Source of the DNA: JACPUW01 sp049115495
GTDB lineage: Bacteria; Bacteroidota; Bacteroidia; CAILMK01; JACPUW01
Direction: 5' to 3'
Assembly: GCA_049115495.1 (NCBI GenBank)
Contig: JAGDZV010000001.1
Coordinates: 496,001-560,000, forward strand
Length of the DNA stretch: 64,000 bases
In this document: in pieces, positions 42,108 to 51,410 of the stretch
Numbering within the stretch: the stretch's first letter is position 1
Layout of the letters: each line of letters starts with the position of its first letter
Made by a program: the position numbers and the translations under genes
Notes under the pieces: model-generated
Seen by the model: the letters and a program-made list of their open reading frames with translations, nothing else
Told to the model about the DNA's origin: nothing
Database searches by the model: none

Positions 42108-44921
42108 TTATTTGCTCAAGAACATTGACTTTTTCTTGTACAACTCTCTAAAATAAGGGTCTTTGGTATCTTTAATAAATCTAATGGCTTCACCTGTTGA
42201 TTTCATTTCAGGTCCCAACTCCTTATTTACATTAGGGAATTTCTCAAATGAAAATACCGGTTCTTTAATAGCAAAACCATCTTCATAAGGGGTTAGATCA
42301 AAATCAGTTAGTTTGTTTTCATCTAACATAATTTTGGTAGCGTAATTAAGATACGGTTGTCGGTATGCCTTGCAAATAAATGGCATTGACCTTGAAGCTC
42401 TTGGGTTGGCCTCAATTACGTATACATCTTCTCCTTTAATTGCAAACTGCACATTTACTACTCCTTTTACCTTTAAGGCCTTGGCTATTTTAGTACTATA
42501 GTCCTTCATTAAGTCTATAATTCTAGGCGAAAAATCATATGGTGGTAACACTGCATATGAATCGCCAGAGTGAACTCCTGCAGGCTCAATATGCTCCATT
42601 ACCCCCATAATGTGCACATCGTCTCCATCGCACAAACTATCAGTTTCTGCTTCAAATGCTCTATCTAAGAAGTGATCAATTAAAAGTTTATTTCCAGGAA
42701 TATCCCTAAACAGTTTAACCACGGCTTCTTCAAGCTCTTCGTCATTAATTACAATGCTCATGTTCTGACCACCTAAAACATAAGAAGGACGAACAAGTAC
42801 AGGGTAACCAACTTCATTAGCCACCTTAAGTGCTTCTCCTGGAGTGGTTGCAACACCAAACCTTGGGTACGGAATATTCAATTCTGCCAAAAGTGTAGAA
42901 AAAGAACCTCTATCTTCAGCAAGATCCATATCAGCAAACTGGGTACCAATTATTTTAACGCCGTATTTCTCAAATGTTTCGGCGAGCTTGAGCGCTGTTT
43001 GACCCCCAAGCTGAACAATTACGCCCTCTGGCTGCTCTAAATCTATGATTTCTCTGATATGCTCCCAATAAACAGGCTCAAAATATAGTTTATCAGAAAT
43101 ATCAAAGTCTGTAGAAACTGTTTCTGGATTACAATTAATCATTATAGCTTCATATCCCATCTCCTTAATGGCCTGTATACCATGTACACAGCAATAATCA
43201 AACTCAATACCTTGTCCTATTCTATTGGGTCCGGCACCAAGCACTATAACTTTCTTTTTATCTGAAACTTGAGATTCATTCTCATCATCAAAAGTTGAGT
43301 AGAAATAATTTGTTGGTGATGAAAACTCAGCCGAACAAGTATCAACTGTTTTGTATTTACGAATTACACCAAGCTCTCTTCTTCTGTTATAAACTTCGTC
43401 TTCGGTACAGTCAAGTTGCTTTGCGATCTGAATATCTGAGAATCCATTTCGCTTAAGTTCCATCAAAAATTCCTTTGGAATGTTATTGATGCTGTAGCGA
43501 CGAATTTCATTTTCTTGTTTTACTATTTGCTGAATCTGTAATAAAAACCATCTATCAATCTTGGTAAGCTTTTGAATTGACTTCATGGTCATACCAAGTG
43601 CCATAGCTTCTTTAATATAGAAGATTCTATTCCAGCTCGGCTCCATAAGGGCTTTCTTCAGGTCATTTAGATTGGTCATTTCTGATGGTAAGCTTTCAAG
43701 ACCATTTCTATCAATCTCTAAAGACTGACATGCTTTTTGTAATGACTCATTGAATGAACGACCAATCCCCATAGCTTCACCAACAGATTTCATCTGAAGG
43801 CCTAAGCGCGTATCTGCTCCTGGAAACTTCGCAAAGTTCCATCTAGGAATTTTGGTTATTACATAATCTTGTACTGGTTCAAAATATGCTGAAGTAGTTT
43901 GAGTAACTGGGTTTTTAAGCTCATTTAAATTATAACCTATAGCAAGCTTTGAAGCGATTTTGGCAATAGGATAACCTGTTGCTTTTGATGCAAGAGCAGA
44001 TGAGCGTGAAACCCGCGGATTAATCTCAATGGCAATAAGCTTTTCGTCTTCTGGATTTATGGCAAATTGCACATTACAGCCACCTGAAAAACTTCCAAGT
44101 GAACGCATCATTTTAATAGCCATGTCTCTCATTTCCTGATAAGCGGTATCAGACAAGGTCATTGCAGGTGCAACTGTAATTGAATCTCCAGTATGAACCC
44201 CCATAGGGTCGAGGTTTTCAATTACACAGATAATGGTAACATTATCATTATTATCTCTTAACAACTCGAGCTCATACTCCTTCCAACCCAATACGGCTTG
44301 CTCTACTAAAACTTCATGAACAGGCGAAAACTCTAGGCCTCTTCTCAAAGCTGCATCAAACTCTTCCTTTTTATGAACAAAGCCACCACCTGAGCCACCA
44401 AGTGTAAATGAAGGTCTAATTACCAATGGAAAGCCAATTTTTTGTGCGGCTTCTTTACCTTCAAGGTATGAATTGGCAATTTGCGATGTAGCGACCGGTA
44501 TCCCGATCTCAACCATAAGTTGTCTAAATAACTCACGGTCTTCAGTTTTGTCAATGGCAGCTATATCTACACCTATAATCTCAACACCAAACTCTTCCCA
44601 TACACCTTGTTCTTCGGCTTCTTTACAAAGATTAAGTGCCGTTTGCCCTCCCATAGTTGGCAATACTGCATCTATATCGTGCTTTGCCAAAATCTCTCTT
44701 ATAGACTCAACAGTTAATGGTTTTAAGTAAATGTTATTGGCCATTATGGGATCGGTCATAATTGTGGCCGGATTTGAATTTATCAAGGTAACTTCAATAC
44801 CTTCTTCCATTAGTGATCTTGAAGCTTGACTTCCAGAATAATCAAATTCGCATGCTTGACCAATAACAATGGGACCACTTCCAATAATAAAAACTGACTT
44901 AATATCCTTTCTAAGAGGCAT
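42108..44921 (-). CDS. carB: Carbamoyl-phosphate synthase large subunit, without MGS domain
   Basis: CarB makes carbamoyl phosphate from bicarbonate, ATP and ammonia for arginine and pyrimidine synthesis. The ATG at 44921 (MPLRKDIKSVFIIGSGPIVI) is chosen over one 48 bases upstream, which would lie upstream of the predicted promoter. The two homologous ATP-grasp halves are complete, each with a GSGP/GAGP-type start (FIIGSGPIVIGQ and VLGAGPNRIGQG), NxNPE/SNPAT motifs and SRSSALASKATG or SRSMPFICKA. The protein has 937 residues against 1073 in E. coli; the C-terminal methylglyoxal-synthase-like allosteric domain is missing, as in many Bacteroidetes, so control by UMP and ornithine must differ. 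carA is not adjacent. Confidence 0.97.
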   Translation of the reverse strand: MPLRKDIKSVFIIGSGPIVIGQACEFDYSGSQASRSLMEEGIEVTLINSNPATIMTDPIMANNIYLKPLTVESIREILAKHDIDAVLPTMGGQTALNLCKEAEEQGVWEEFGVEIIGVDIAAIDKTEDRELFRQLMVEIGIPVATSQIANSYLEGKEAAQKIGFPLVIRPSFTLGGSGGGFVHKKEEFDAALRRGLEFSPVHEVLVEQAVLGWKEYELELLRDNNDNVTIICVIENLDPMGVHTGDSITVAPAMTLSDTAYQEMRDMAIKMMRSLGSFSGGCNVQFAINPEDEKLIAIEINPRVSRSSALASKATGYPIAKIASKLAIGYNLNELKNPVTQTTSAYFEPVQDYVITKIPRWNFAKFPGADTRLGLQMKSVGEAMGIGRSFNESLQKACQSLEIDRNGLESLPSEMTNLNDLKKALMEPSWNRIFYIKEAMALGMTMKSIQKLTKIDRWFLLQIQQIVKQENEIRRYSINNIPKEFLMELKRNGFSDIQIAKQLDCTEDEVYNRRRELGVIRKYKTVDTCSAEFSSPTNYFYSTFDDENESQVSDKKKVIVLGAGPNRIGQGIEFDYCCVHGIQAIKEMGYEAIMINCNPETVSTDFDISDKLYFEPVYWEHIREIIDLEQPEGVIVQLGGQTALKLAETFEKYGVKIIGTQFADMDLAEDRGSFSTLLAELNIPYPRFGVATTPGEALKVANEVGYPVLVRPSYVLGGQNMSIVINDEELEEAVVKLFRDIPGNKLLIDHFLDRAFEAETDSLCDGDDVHIMGVMEHIEPAGVHSGDSYAVLPPYDFSPRIIDLMKDYSTKIAKALKVKGVVNVQFAIKGEDVYVIEANPRASRSMPFICKAYRQPYLNYATKIMLDENKLTDFDLTPYEDGFAIKEPVFSFEKFPNVNKELGPEMKSTGEAIRFIKDTKDPYFRELYKKKSMFLSK

Positions 44922-44940
44922 GGGCAGGAAAAATTTCGTG

Positions 44941-44969
44941 CAAAGATAACCCTTTGGGTAGCTTGGCAA
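44941..44969 (-). promoter_or_regulatory. Predicted carB promoter
   Basis: TTG (44969-44967), 18 bases, then TATCTTTG (44948-44941): a full match to the Bacteroidetes consensus, 20 bases from the chosen start. Confidence 0.65.
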
Positions 44970-45402
44970 AATCTACAAGTGAAGGCTTTTTCACCTAGTG
45001 TTAATATAATCACTATGAATTTTAACAAATCAAAAAAACCCTCATAGCTATCTCTTATTTGCTTTTTTCTCTCAGATTATTGAAAGAAACAAACAAATGG
45101 GTCAGTAAATGAATGCAAATGTTAAGGTAGTCCAGTAGCACTTAGTGTCCCACCAGCTCTACTTAATAGTAAAGATGACACAGTAAGTTTTTAACTTGAT
45201 TTGTTTAGCCAATTATTATCTCTTAAAAAGACTACGCACTTCTACTCATAGAGCTACTCCAAACTTCAAGAAGTGTCTTTCACCTCAGCCTTCAATATTC
45301 GTGATCATATGGACTGAACCTATCCAACTTATCAACCAACAATTACGACCTTTTGAATAGTTTTATCTTCACCAAAACATTAAATGACCTTTACTTTGAA
45401 GT
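44970..45402. other. Intergenic region between carB and the glycosyltransferase locus
   Basis: About 430 bases with no supported gene on either strand. Beyond the carB promoter at its edge I see no convincing RNA, terminator or repeat. It marks the boundary between core genes and the accessory segment that follows. Confidence 0.5.
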
Positions 45403-46446
45403 ATGAAGATTGCCTTGGTGCACTGGCGCCTTGCCAACGTAGGTGGATTAGAACAAAGACTGAGAAATTATCTGGACTATTTTAGTACTCAGGGACATGA
45501 AATTGTGCTTTTTTGCTACAAGCAAGATCCAAATTTTGAATTACCCAATGGTGTTGAAGTACGAAAAGTGCATTTAGGAGCAATGCCTAGACCCTACCGT
45601 TTGTGGTATTTCAATCATAAACTTCAGCGTGTTTTTAATGCGAATGAGTTTGATTTTTCATTGAGCTTACAAAGAACGGGACAACAAGATGCTTGTCTTG
45701 CACCAGGTGACCACCTCGGCTTTTTAAAATCTTTACGAAGACCGGGACGTAAACCCAAAGACATTGTTCAAATTAACCTCGACAAAATAAGCTTTGCTAA
45801 CTCAAAATATATTTTTCCATGTTCTAACATGGTAAAACAAAACTTGATTGAATTATATGGTGTACCTGAAAGTAAAATGACCACTTTACTACCTCCATTA
45901 AATACCAAAAAATTTAATCAAATACTCAGAATAGAAAGAGAAGCGCTGAAGACAAAGTACAACATGAGCGCTGACAAAAAAACTTTTGTAATCGTATCTA
46001 CTGCTCACAGAAGAAAAGGAGTTCCTCTTTTAATTAAAGCATTTAGAAGGCTCAAGGATTTTCCTGTAGAACTAAAAATTGTTGGCAAACCAAAAGTAAG
46101 AACCAACTTGTCAAATGTTGAATACCTTGGCTACATTAGTGATGTAAACGAAATTTATACAGCTGCTGATTTTTCAATTCATCCAGCAAAATACGAACCT
46201 TTTGGGCAGGTAATCTCTGAATCTCTTGCCTGCGGTACACCAGTTCTTATTTCTGAAAACACAGGGTGGAGTACAGATTTACCTAGAGACTATGGTAATG
46301 TAGTTAATGGGTTAAGACCAAAACAATGGGCCGAAGCAATAAAGGACGTAGTAGATCAAGACTTTAGTATTCCTGAAAACTTTGCCCAAATTCATGAACT
46401 AAGTCTTGAAGACCATATGAATAAGATGCTGTCTGTAATTATTTAA
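45403..46446 (+). CDS. Glycosyltransferase family 4
   Basis: This is a GT-B-fold retaining glycosyltransferase of 347 residues. The N-terminal half has the acceptor-side loop GGLEQRLRNYL (residues 15-25). The C-terminal Glycos_transf_1 domain has TAHRRKGVPLLIKAFRRL and the nucleotide-sugar motif EPFGQVISESLACG with Glu265 and Glu273. It probably adds a sugar to a cell-surface polysaccharide or lipid-linked precursor. The bases encoding residues 186-343 recur almost exactly at 48111-48582. The following membrane glycosyltransferase gene overlaps by one base (TAATG). Two paralogous 3' ends in a row point to recombination here. Confidence 0.93.
   Translation: MKIALVHWRLANVGGLEQRLRNYLDYFSTQGHEIVLFCYKQDPNFELPNGVEVRKVHLGAMPRPYRLWYFNHKLQRVFNANEFDFSLSLQRTGQQDACLAPGDHLGFLKSLRRPGRKPKDIVQINLDKISFANSKYIFPCSNMVKQNLIELYGVPESKMTTLLPPLNTKKFNQILRIEREALKTKYNMSADKKTFVIVSTAHRRKGVPLLIKAFRRLKDFPVELKIVGKPKVRTNLSNVEYLGYISDVNEIYTAADFSIHPAKYEPFGQVISESLACGTPVLISENTGWSTDLPRDYGNVVNGLRPKQWAEAIKDVVDQDFSIPENFAQIHELSLEDHMNKMLSVII
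45959..46430 (+). repeat. Direct repeat, copy 1 (3' part of the glycosyltransferase gene)
   Basis: These 472 bases recur at 48111-48582 with no gaps and about ten mismatches (about 98% identity by eye). Identity starts abruptly at ACAACATGAGC and ends abruptly at ATAAGATGCT, just before the stop codon region. Confidence 0.92.
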
Positions 46447-47939
46447 TGCTTAAGCTGAACTTCAATAGCAGACTTTTTCATTTATCAATTATTACTATTT
46501 GTGTCTTAGGTCTCTACTTATATCTAGGACCTAGATTGAACTTTTACGATTGTTTGCAATATGTAGATGCAGCATTAAACTTCAAAGACAATTTTTCATT
46601 CGCGAATCACAATACTTTTTCAGGTAGGCTCATTTTCTTACCATTAGCGCTATCTCTAAAACTTTTTGGTACAAACCTGTATGCTATCACAGTTCCTGGC
46701 TTATTCTTAACTCTCATTGTTTTTTATTTAGTTTATTCAAGCATTTCAAATAAAACAATAGCTTTAATTATTGGCCTGACTTATGCAATTAGCTTAACTT
46801 TTATCGAGATTGTTATTGAACCCAATGCAGATATTTACACCTTATGTTTTGAAGTACTTAGCCTGCAGTTAATGTATCGGTTTAGCCTGAGTCGAAAAAC
46901 AGTTTTTTTGATTTTTTCGGCCGTATTCATCTTCATTGCGCTTTTGTTTAAGCTTAGTGCAATTTACACTTTCCTAATATTGATATTTCAGTGTGTTAAT
47001 CTAAAAGTCAATAAAAGACAGATAATTGGTGTATTATCTGTTCTATTAATTTTCACCGCAATTTCGGGACTTTACTATGAATATTTTTTTGATGATCCAT
47101 GGTTTAGGTTCAATGTGATACAGCGGGAACATAATTCATCCAGTCATAGCTATTTCGATAAATCTTGGAATGAAATTTTTGAGCGAATTACAGTTGGACC
47201 TTTTAGAATGTTTGTTGAAAGATTGGAGTTCGGAGTGTTGTTCACTTTCTTTTTTTCAACAATTGTAAAATTCCGAAAAGAGTTCTTAAAAAATTTCTGG
47301 ACCCTATCATGCGTGCTTTCAATCCTACTACATTGGTTTGGTTCTACTTCATTTACCAGTTACAACCCATTACCTCCAATTTTCAGGATGTGGTTAGTAC
47401 CATTGGTCCTTTTAGCCATTTCTGTTGGTTCAAATCATAAAAAGATTCAATTGAAAACTTCTCTTTTCTTTTTATTAATAATTACCCTTTTAACAATAAA
47501 CCACCTACCTTTAAGCCGAGTTTTCTTTGCTACCTTCATCATATTTATCTTTTTTTTCACAGTTACCCAAAAGGCGACATTTGGGCTGAAGTATCTTAGA
47601 ATACTGCCATTTATCGCATTTTTGGGAAGTTTCAATCTAATTCATAATAAATACTATAAGTTCAGCGACGGATTAGACTGGATTGCATCAAACGAAGGAA
47701 ACCATGTCAATGTAGTTGTTTTAGAAAGAGATAAAAAAGTGAAGTTAAAAAAAACTCTTAATCAGTTTTATAAAATTCAATTAATGAAGTATCGTGATCT
47801 GGAAATGCAATATGATTCTTTCTATGTCATTAACATAAACCACGAAGAACTAAAGTTTGATTCATTATTAAAGGTTAGGAAAAAGAAATCATTAAGAATT
47901 TATGAGAACAAGTACTTAAGCATCGATAAGATTAAATAG
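46446..47939 (+). CDS. Multi-pass membrane glycosyltransferase (PMT/ArnT-like, GT-C fold)
   Basis: The protein has 497 residues with about ten membrane helices in the first 390 residues and a small soluble C-terminal domain. The first external loop has LNFYDCLQYVDAALNFK, an acidic position typical of lipid-phosphate-sugar-dependent GT-C enzymes, and EPNADIYTLCFE lies in a second loop. Members of this group transfer sugars from polyprenyl carriers on the outer face of the membrane. The exact family cannot be fixed by eye. The gene is more AT-rich than the core genes around it and lies between two direct repeats of the preceding gene, so it may have arrived as a cassette. Confidence 0.75.
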   Translation: MLKLNFNSRLFHLSIITICVLGLYLYLGPRLNFYDCLQYVDAALNFKDNFSFANHNTFSGRLIFLPLALSLKLFGTNLYAITVPGLFLTLIVFYLVYSSISNKTIALIIGLTYAISLTFIEIVIEPNADIYTLCFEVLSLQLMYRFSLSRKTVFLIFSAVFIFIALLFKLSAIYTFLILIFQCVNLKVNKRQIIGVLSVLLIFTAISGLYYEYFFDDPWFRFNVIQREHNSSSHSYFDKSWNEIFERITVGPFRMFVERLEFGVLFTFFFSTIVKFRKEFLKNFWTLSCVLSILLHWFGSTSFTSYNPLPPIFRMWLVPLVLLAISVGSNHKKIQLKTSLFFLLIITLLTINHLPLSRVFFATFIIFIFFFTVTQKATFGLKYLRILPFIAFLGSFNLIHNKYYKFSDGLDWIASNEGNHVNVVVLERDKKVKLKKTLNQFYKIQLMKYRDLEMQYDSFYVININHEELKFDSLLKVRKKKSLRIYENKYLSIDKIK

Positions 47940-48002
47940 AACATTAGATCACTCCCAACATGTAAAATTCGTCGCTCATGGGATTTTTTGCACATTAAAC
48001 AT

Positions 48003-48607
48003 TTCTATTCCAAAAGCTTCACAAAAAGCTCAATAGTCAGTGCGACAATACCAAAAAACCTGCGGACGTACTAATACAAAAAAAAATCACATATGAATTA
48101 AGTAGCAAACACAACATGAGCGCTGACAAAAAAACTTTTGTAATTGTATCTACTGCTCACAGAAGAAAAGGAGTTCATCTTTTAATTAAAGCATTTAGAA
48201 GGCTTAAGGATTTTCCTGTAGAACTAAAAATTGTTGGCAAACCAAAAGTAAGAACCAACTTGCCAAATGTTGAATACCTTGGCTACCTTAGTGATGTAAA
48301 CGAAATTTATACAGCTTCTGATTTTTCAATTCATCCAGCAAAATACGAACCTTTTGGGCAGGTAATCTCTGAATCTCTTGCCTGTGGTACACCAGTTCAT
48401 ATTTCTGAAAACACAGGGTGGAGTACAGATTTACCTAGAGACTATGGTAATGTAGTTAATGGGTTAAGACCAAAACAATGGGCCGAAGCAATAAAGGACG
48501 TAGTAGATCAATACTTTAGTATTCCAGAAAACTTTGCCCAAATTCATGAACTAAGTCTTGAAGACCATATGAATAAGATGCTTAGAACAGTAGGTGTCTT
48601 ACGCTAG
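48003..48607 (+). pseudogene. Truncated second copy of the glycosyltransferase (C-terminal part only)
   Basis: An ATG at 48116 opens a 163-codon frame equal to residues 188-343 of the glycosyltransferase at 45403, with six amino-acid changes among about ten base changes, then a different tail (RTVGVLR). It contains the EPFGQVISESLACG motif but no acceptor domain, so it is not expected to work alone. The frame stays open upstream to 48003 without a start codon and includes an NTKK that also occurs at a similar distance in the full gene, so part of an older diverged sequence may precede the repeat. The end overlaps the convergent methyltransferase gene by nine bases. Confidence 0.8.
48111..48582 (+). 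repeat. Direct repeat, copy 2
   Basis: Second copy of 45959-46430, offset by 2152 bases. Recombination between the copies would remove the membrane glycosyltransferase gene and leave one full-length family 4 gene with the tail of copy 2. Confidence 0.92.
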
Positions 48608-49375
48608 TGGTTTTTTGCCAACGTATAAATATTCATTTTTAGGAAGATTATAATATTCTACTTGATCAGCACTTAGCTCTTCAACAGTTTTATCTTCGAT
48701 TACCTCAAAACCAGCTTTTTCAATTCTGTCCGGGTAATCATCTCCGTACATTCTCACATGATCTTTTTGTCCAAAAAGTCTTTCTCGCTCCCATGGATCA
48801 GTAATGCTTGGATCTTCTTTTGTTACTGTATAGGTTGGATCTTTTGGCGATTGCAGCATTGCCCACCCTCCGGGCTTAAGCACTCGCTGAATTTCGGTCA
48901 TAGATTTATGATCGTCGGTAACATGCTCTAGCACATGGTTACAAAACACCACGTCAAAAGTGTTATCAGGAAATGGAATATCATGAACATCCATCTTCAC
49001 ATCAGCCAATGGAGATTCTAAATCACCCGTTGTATAATCAAGATTAGATTGACTCCTAAATTTATCAAGAAAGCACTGCTCAGGGGCAATATGCAGCATT
49101 TTTTGGGGCTCAGTAAAAAAGCTAGTTTTATTTTTCATATAGAGCCACATGAGTCTATGACGCTCTAACGAAAGACAATTAGGACAAAGGGCATTATCTC
49201 TGCTTTCAATACCATATGGAAGCATTTTTCTAAACTTTTTTTCACAAACCACGCAATGGTGCTTGTCTCCTTTGTAGAAAGGCACAATAATTACCCTAAA
49301 AATATAACTAAGACGTAGCAACCATGGTCTTGGCACCCTACGCATTAAAAAAGTCATGAATTTCTTCAACTCCAA
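48599..49375 (-). CDS. Class I SAM-dependent methyltransferase with N-terminal zinc-ribbon-like motif
   Basis: The protein has 258 residues. Four cysteines near the N-terminus (CVVC at 41-44 and CPNC at 64-67) look like a zinc ribbon. The methyltransferase domain follows: motif I is weakly kept (MLHIAPEQCFLDKF, then YTTGDLESPLADVKMDVHD) and later motifs are clear (FDVVFCNHVLEHVTDDHKSM, VLKPGGWAMLQSP). The domain type is Methyltransf_11. The substrate is unknown; neighbours that build glycans suggest a sugar or lipid-linked target, but such proteins also occur alone. It is convergent with the truncated glycosyltransferase. Confidence 0.88.
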   Translation of the reverse strand: MELKKFMTFLMRRVPRPWLLRLSYIFRVIIVPFYKGDKHHCVVCEKKFRKMLPYGIESRDNALCPNCLSLERHRLMWLYMKNKTSFFTEPQKMLHIAPEQCFLDKFRSQSNLDYTTGDLESPLADVKMDVHDIPFPDNTFDVVFCNHVLEHVTDDHKSMTEIQRVLKPGGWAMLQSPKDPTYTVTKEDPSITDPWERERLFGQKDHVRMYGDDYPDRIEKAGFEVIEDKTVEELSADQVEYYNLPKNEYLYVGKKPLA

Positions 49376-49524
49376 AAATTTAAGTTGGCAAAGATAATTT
49401 TACTTTGGAAGCAGAGGCAATTAAAACCAAACCTTGAACGCTTTTGGTCGAAATTCAATAGGGTTTCTAAAACTTTGAATTCATAATTGAAAAACTTCAG
49501 TGCAAATTACGTGTTAACCCAATT

Positions 49525-51054
49525 GTGCAAGTAAACGTTGTTTGGCTTAAAAGAGACATAAGGTGGCGTGACCATGAGGCCCTAAATGATGCGTTAAAAG
49601 AAGGAATCCCAGTAATAATAATTCATTTTTTTGAGCCAAGCTTAATGGCTGCTAAAACTTCAAGCAATCGTCATTGGCGATTCGTTTTCGAAAGCTTGAA
49701 AGACCTAGAGAACACCATTCAGCCAAAATCGAAAAATAAAAACTCCATTAACATTGCCCACTGCGAAGTTGAAATGGGTTTCCACTTACTGAGTCAGCAT
49801 TTCAACATTAAAAAGGTCTTCTCGTACCAAGAAACAGGTAATGCAATAACATACGCTCGCGACAAGTCAATGGCCAAATGGATGAACAAGCGTGGCATCA
49901 AGTGGACAGAATTACAAACCAACGGCGTGCAAAGAGGACGAAAAAACCGAATAGATTGGTCAGCAGCATTTGAACAAAGAATGACTAGCACTGAAGTATT
50001 CCCAGATTTAAAGAACGCAGAACTTGTTTGTTTAAATAAAGCGCTAAATGCAAAGTTGAACCAAGAGCGACTACCACATAAAATTACTAAACGTGACAGT
50101 AGATTTCAGCCTGGGGGCGAATCATGGGCCATAAAATACTTGAAGTCATTTTTAACTGATCGCAGCCGGAACTACAGTAAAGGTATTTCAAAACCAGAGT
50201 GGAGTCGTAAAACCTGTAGCCGACTTTCACCATATTTGACATGGGGCAACATTTCTATGCGCACCCTTTTCAACGAAATGGACCGCCATTATGATCAAAT
50301 TCCTAATAAACGTGCGGTTATTAATTGGCGATCGAGACTTTATTGGCATTGTCATTTCATTCAAAAATTTGAAATGGAAGAACGTTATGAGTTTGAAAAT
50401 ATAAATCGCGGTTTTGACGTCATGCCGCTTCAGAAAAATGGAAACTACATAAAGGCATGGGAAGAAGGTAAAACTGGCTATCCTTTAGTTGACGCCTGTA
50501 TGCGTTGCGTTGCTGAAACTGGCTATTTAAACTTTAGAATGCGAGCCATGGTGGTGAGTTTTCTCACCCACAACCTATTACAACCTTGGCAAACAGGTAC
50601 TGGGTTTTTAGCTCGAAACTTTTTAGACTATGAGCCTGGAATTCATTATCCGCAGTTTCAAATGCAGGCAGGCATGACAGGCACCAATACATTTAGAATA
50701 TACAACGTGGTGAAGCAAGCTGAAGAGCATGACCCAAAAGCTGAATTCATTAAAAAGTGGGTGCCTGAGTTGCGAGAGCTACCCACTGAATTTGCCCTTA
50801 AACCTTGGGAAATGACCGATCTCGAGCAAAGCATGTATAGTTTTAAACTTGGAGTTGACTACCCCAAACCCATTGTTGACCATGAAGAAACTGCAAGGCA
50901 AAGCAAACGCATGCTCACTGATGTAATGAAAACCGAAAGAGCCAAACTTGAAGCAAAGAGAATACTAGCCACTCATGTGCGACTTAGCGACAAAAAAGCA
51001 CACCGAAGTAAGAGTGATCAGCTGCTGAAAGCCAAATTGGAAAAAGATGCATAA
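49525..51054 (+). CDS. Photolyase/cryptochrome-family flavoprotein, divergent subfamily
   Basis: The start is a GTG at 49525 (VQVNVVWLKRDIRWRDHEAL). The 509-residue protein has an N-terminal alpha/beta photolyase domain and a C-terminal FAD-binding domain (RDSRFQPGGESWAIKYLKSF, SPYLTWGNISMRTL, GKTGYPLVDACMRCVAETGY, NFRMRAMVVSFLTHNLLQPW). Where CPD photolyases read LASNNGGWQW and TGTDAAPYFRIF, this one has GIHYPQFQMQAGMTGTNTFR, which marks a separate subgroup found in marine bacteria. It may repair DNA or act as a blue-light sensor; the sequence alone does not decide. It overlaps a DUF2256 gene by eight bases and starts a cluster of light-related genes. Confidence 0.9.
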   Translation: MQVNVVWLKRDIRWRDHEALNDALKEGIPVIIIHFFEPSLMAAKTSSNRHWRFVFESLKDLENTIQPKSKNKNSINIAHCEVEMGFHLLSQHFNIKKVFSYQETGNAITYARDKSMAKWMNKRGIKWTELQTNGVQRGRKNRIDWSAAFEQRMTSTEVFPDLKNAELVCLNKALNAKLNQERLPHKITKRDSRFQPGGESWAIKYLKSFLTDRSRNYSKGISKPEWSRKTCSRLSPYLTWGNISMRTLFNEMDRHYDQIPNKRAVINWRSRLYWHCHFIQKFEMEERYEFENINRGFDVMPLQKNGNYIKAWEEGKTGYPLVDACMRCVAETGYLNFRMRAMVVSFLTHNLLQPWQTGTGFLARNFLDYEPGIHYPQFQMQAGMTGTNTFRIYNVVKQAEEHDPKAEFIKKWVPELRELPTEFALKPWEMTDLEQSMYSFKLGVDYPKPIVDHEETARQSKRMLTDVMKTERAKLEAKRILATHVRLSDKKAHRSKSDQLLKAKLEKDA

Positions 51055-51175
51055 GAAACCCCACTTACCAGAAAAAATATGCACCACTTGTGGTCGTCCA
51101 TTTACCTGGCGCAAGAAATGGGAAAAGAATTGGGATCAGGTGAAATATTGCAGTGAAAGGTGTAGACGGGCATAG
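51047..51175 (+). CDS. DUF2256 zinc-ribbon-like small protein
   Basis: A reading frame of 42 residues starts at an ATG at 51047 inside the last codons of the photolyase-like gene (eight-base overlap). The product reads MHKKPHLPEKICTTCGRPF, then TWRKKWEKNWDQVKYCSERC and RRA. Four cysteines (12, 15, 35, 39) in a CxxC and CxxxC arrangement and the FTWRKKW block identify DUF2256. These proteins are often found beside photolyase or cryptochrome genes. A zinc-binding partner of the flavoprotein is a reasonable guess, but no function is known. Confidence 0.9.
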   Translation: MHKKPHLPEKICTTCGRPFTWRKKWEKNWDQVKYCSERCRRA

Positions 51176-51339
51176 GCATTTAAAGTATAAAGCTTTAAGA
51201 ATTGTCGATTGAATGAATTCAATCGTTCCTGATTTCCAATCCTGGAGATTCAATCATCAGCTGCGAGTGATTTCAATTGCTCATCGTACAAATAGAAACA
51301 TATTCCATGTTGAAGCTGTCTGAAAAACCTTGTGTAATT

Positions 51340-51354
51340 CCAAACTTGATTTGG
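51340..51354. repeat. Short palindrome with CTTGA loop
   Basis: CCAAA and TTTGG pair across CTTGA. It is the shortest member of the palindrome family noted in this window. Confidence 0.45.
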
Positions 51355-51389
51355 GGTCTGTTCTAAAGGGTTGTATTTCAATGATCAAG

Positions 51390-51410
51390 ATCCTGAATCA
51401 AGTTCAGGAT
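51390..51410. repeat. Palindromic element with TCAAG loop
   Basis: ATCCTGAA and TTCAGGAT pair perfectly across TCAAG (CTTGA on the other strand). It closely matches the palindrome inside the RNase P RNA gene. Confidence 0.6.

Noticed and set aside
44810..45028. A 72-codon minus-strand frame at the carB start
   Set aside because: It overlaps the carB start and promoter in another frame and has no family resemblance.
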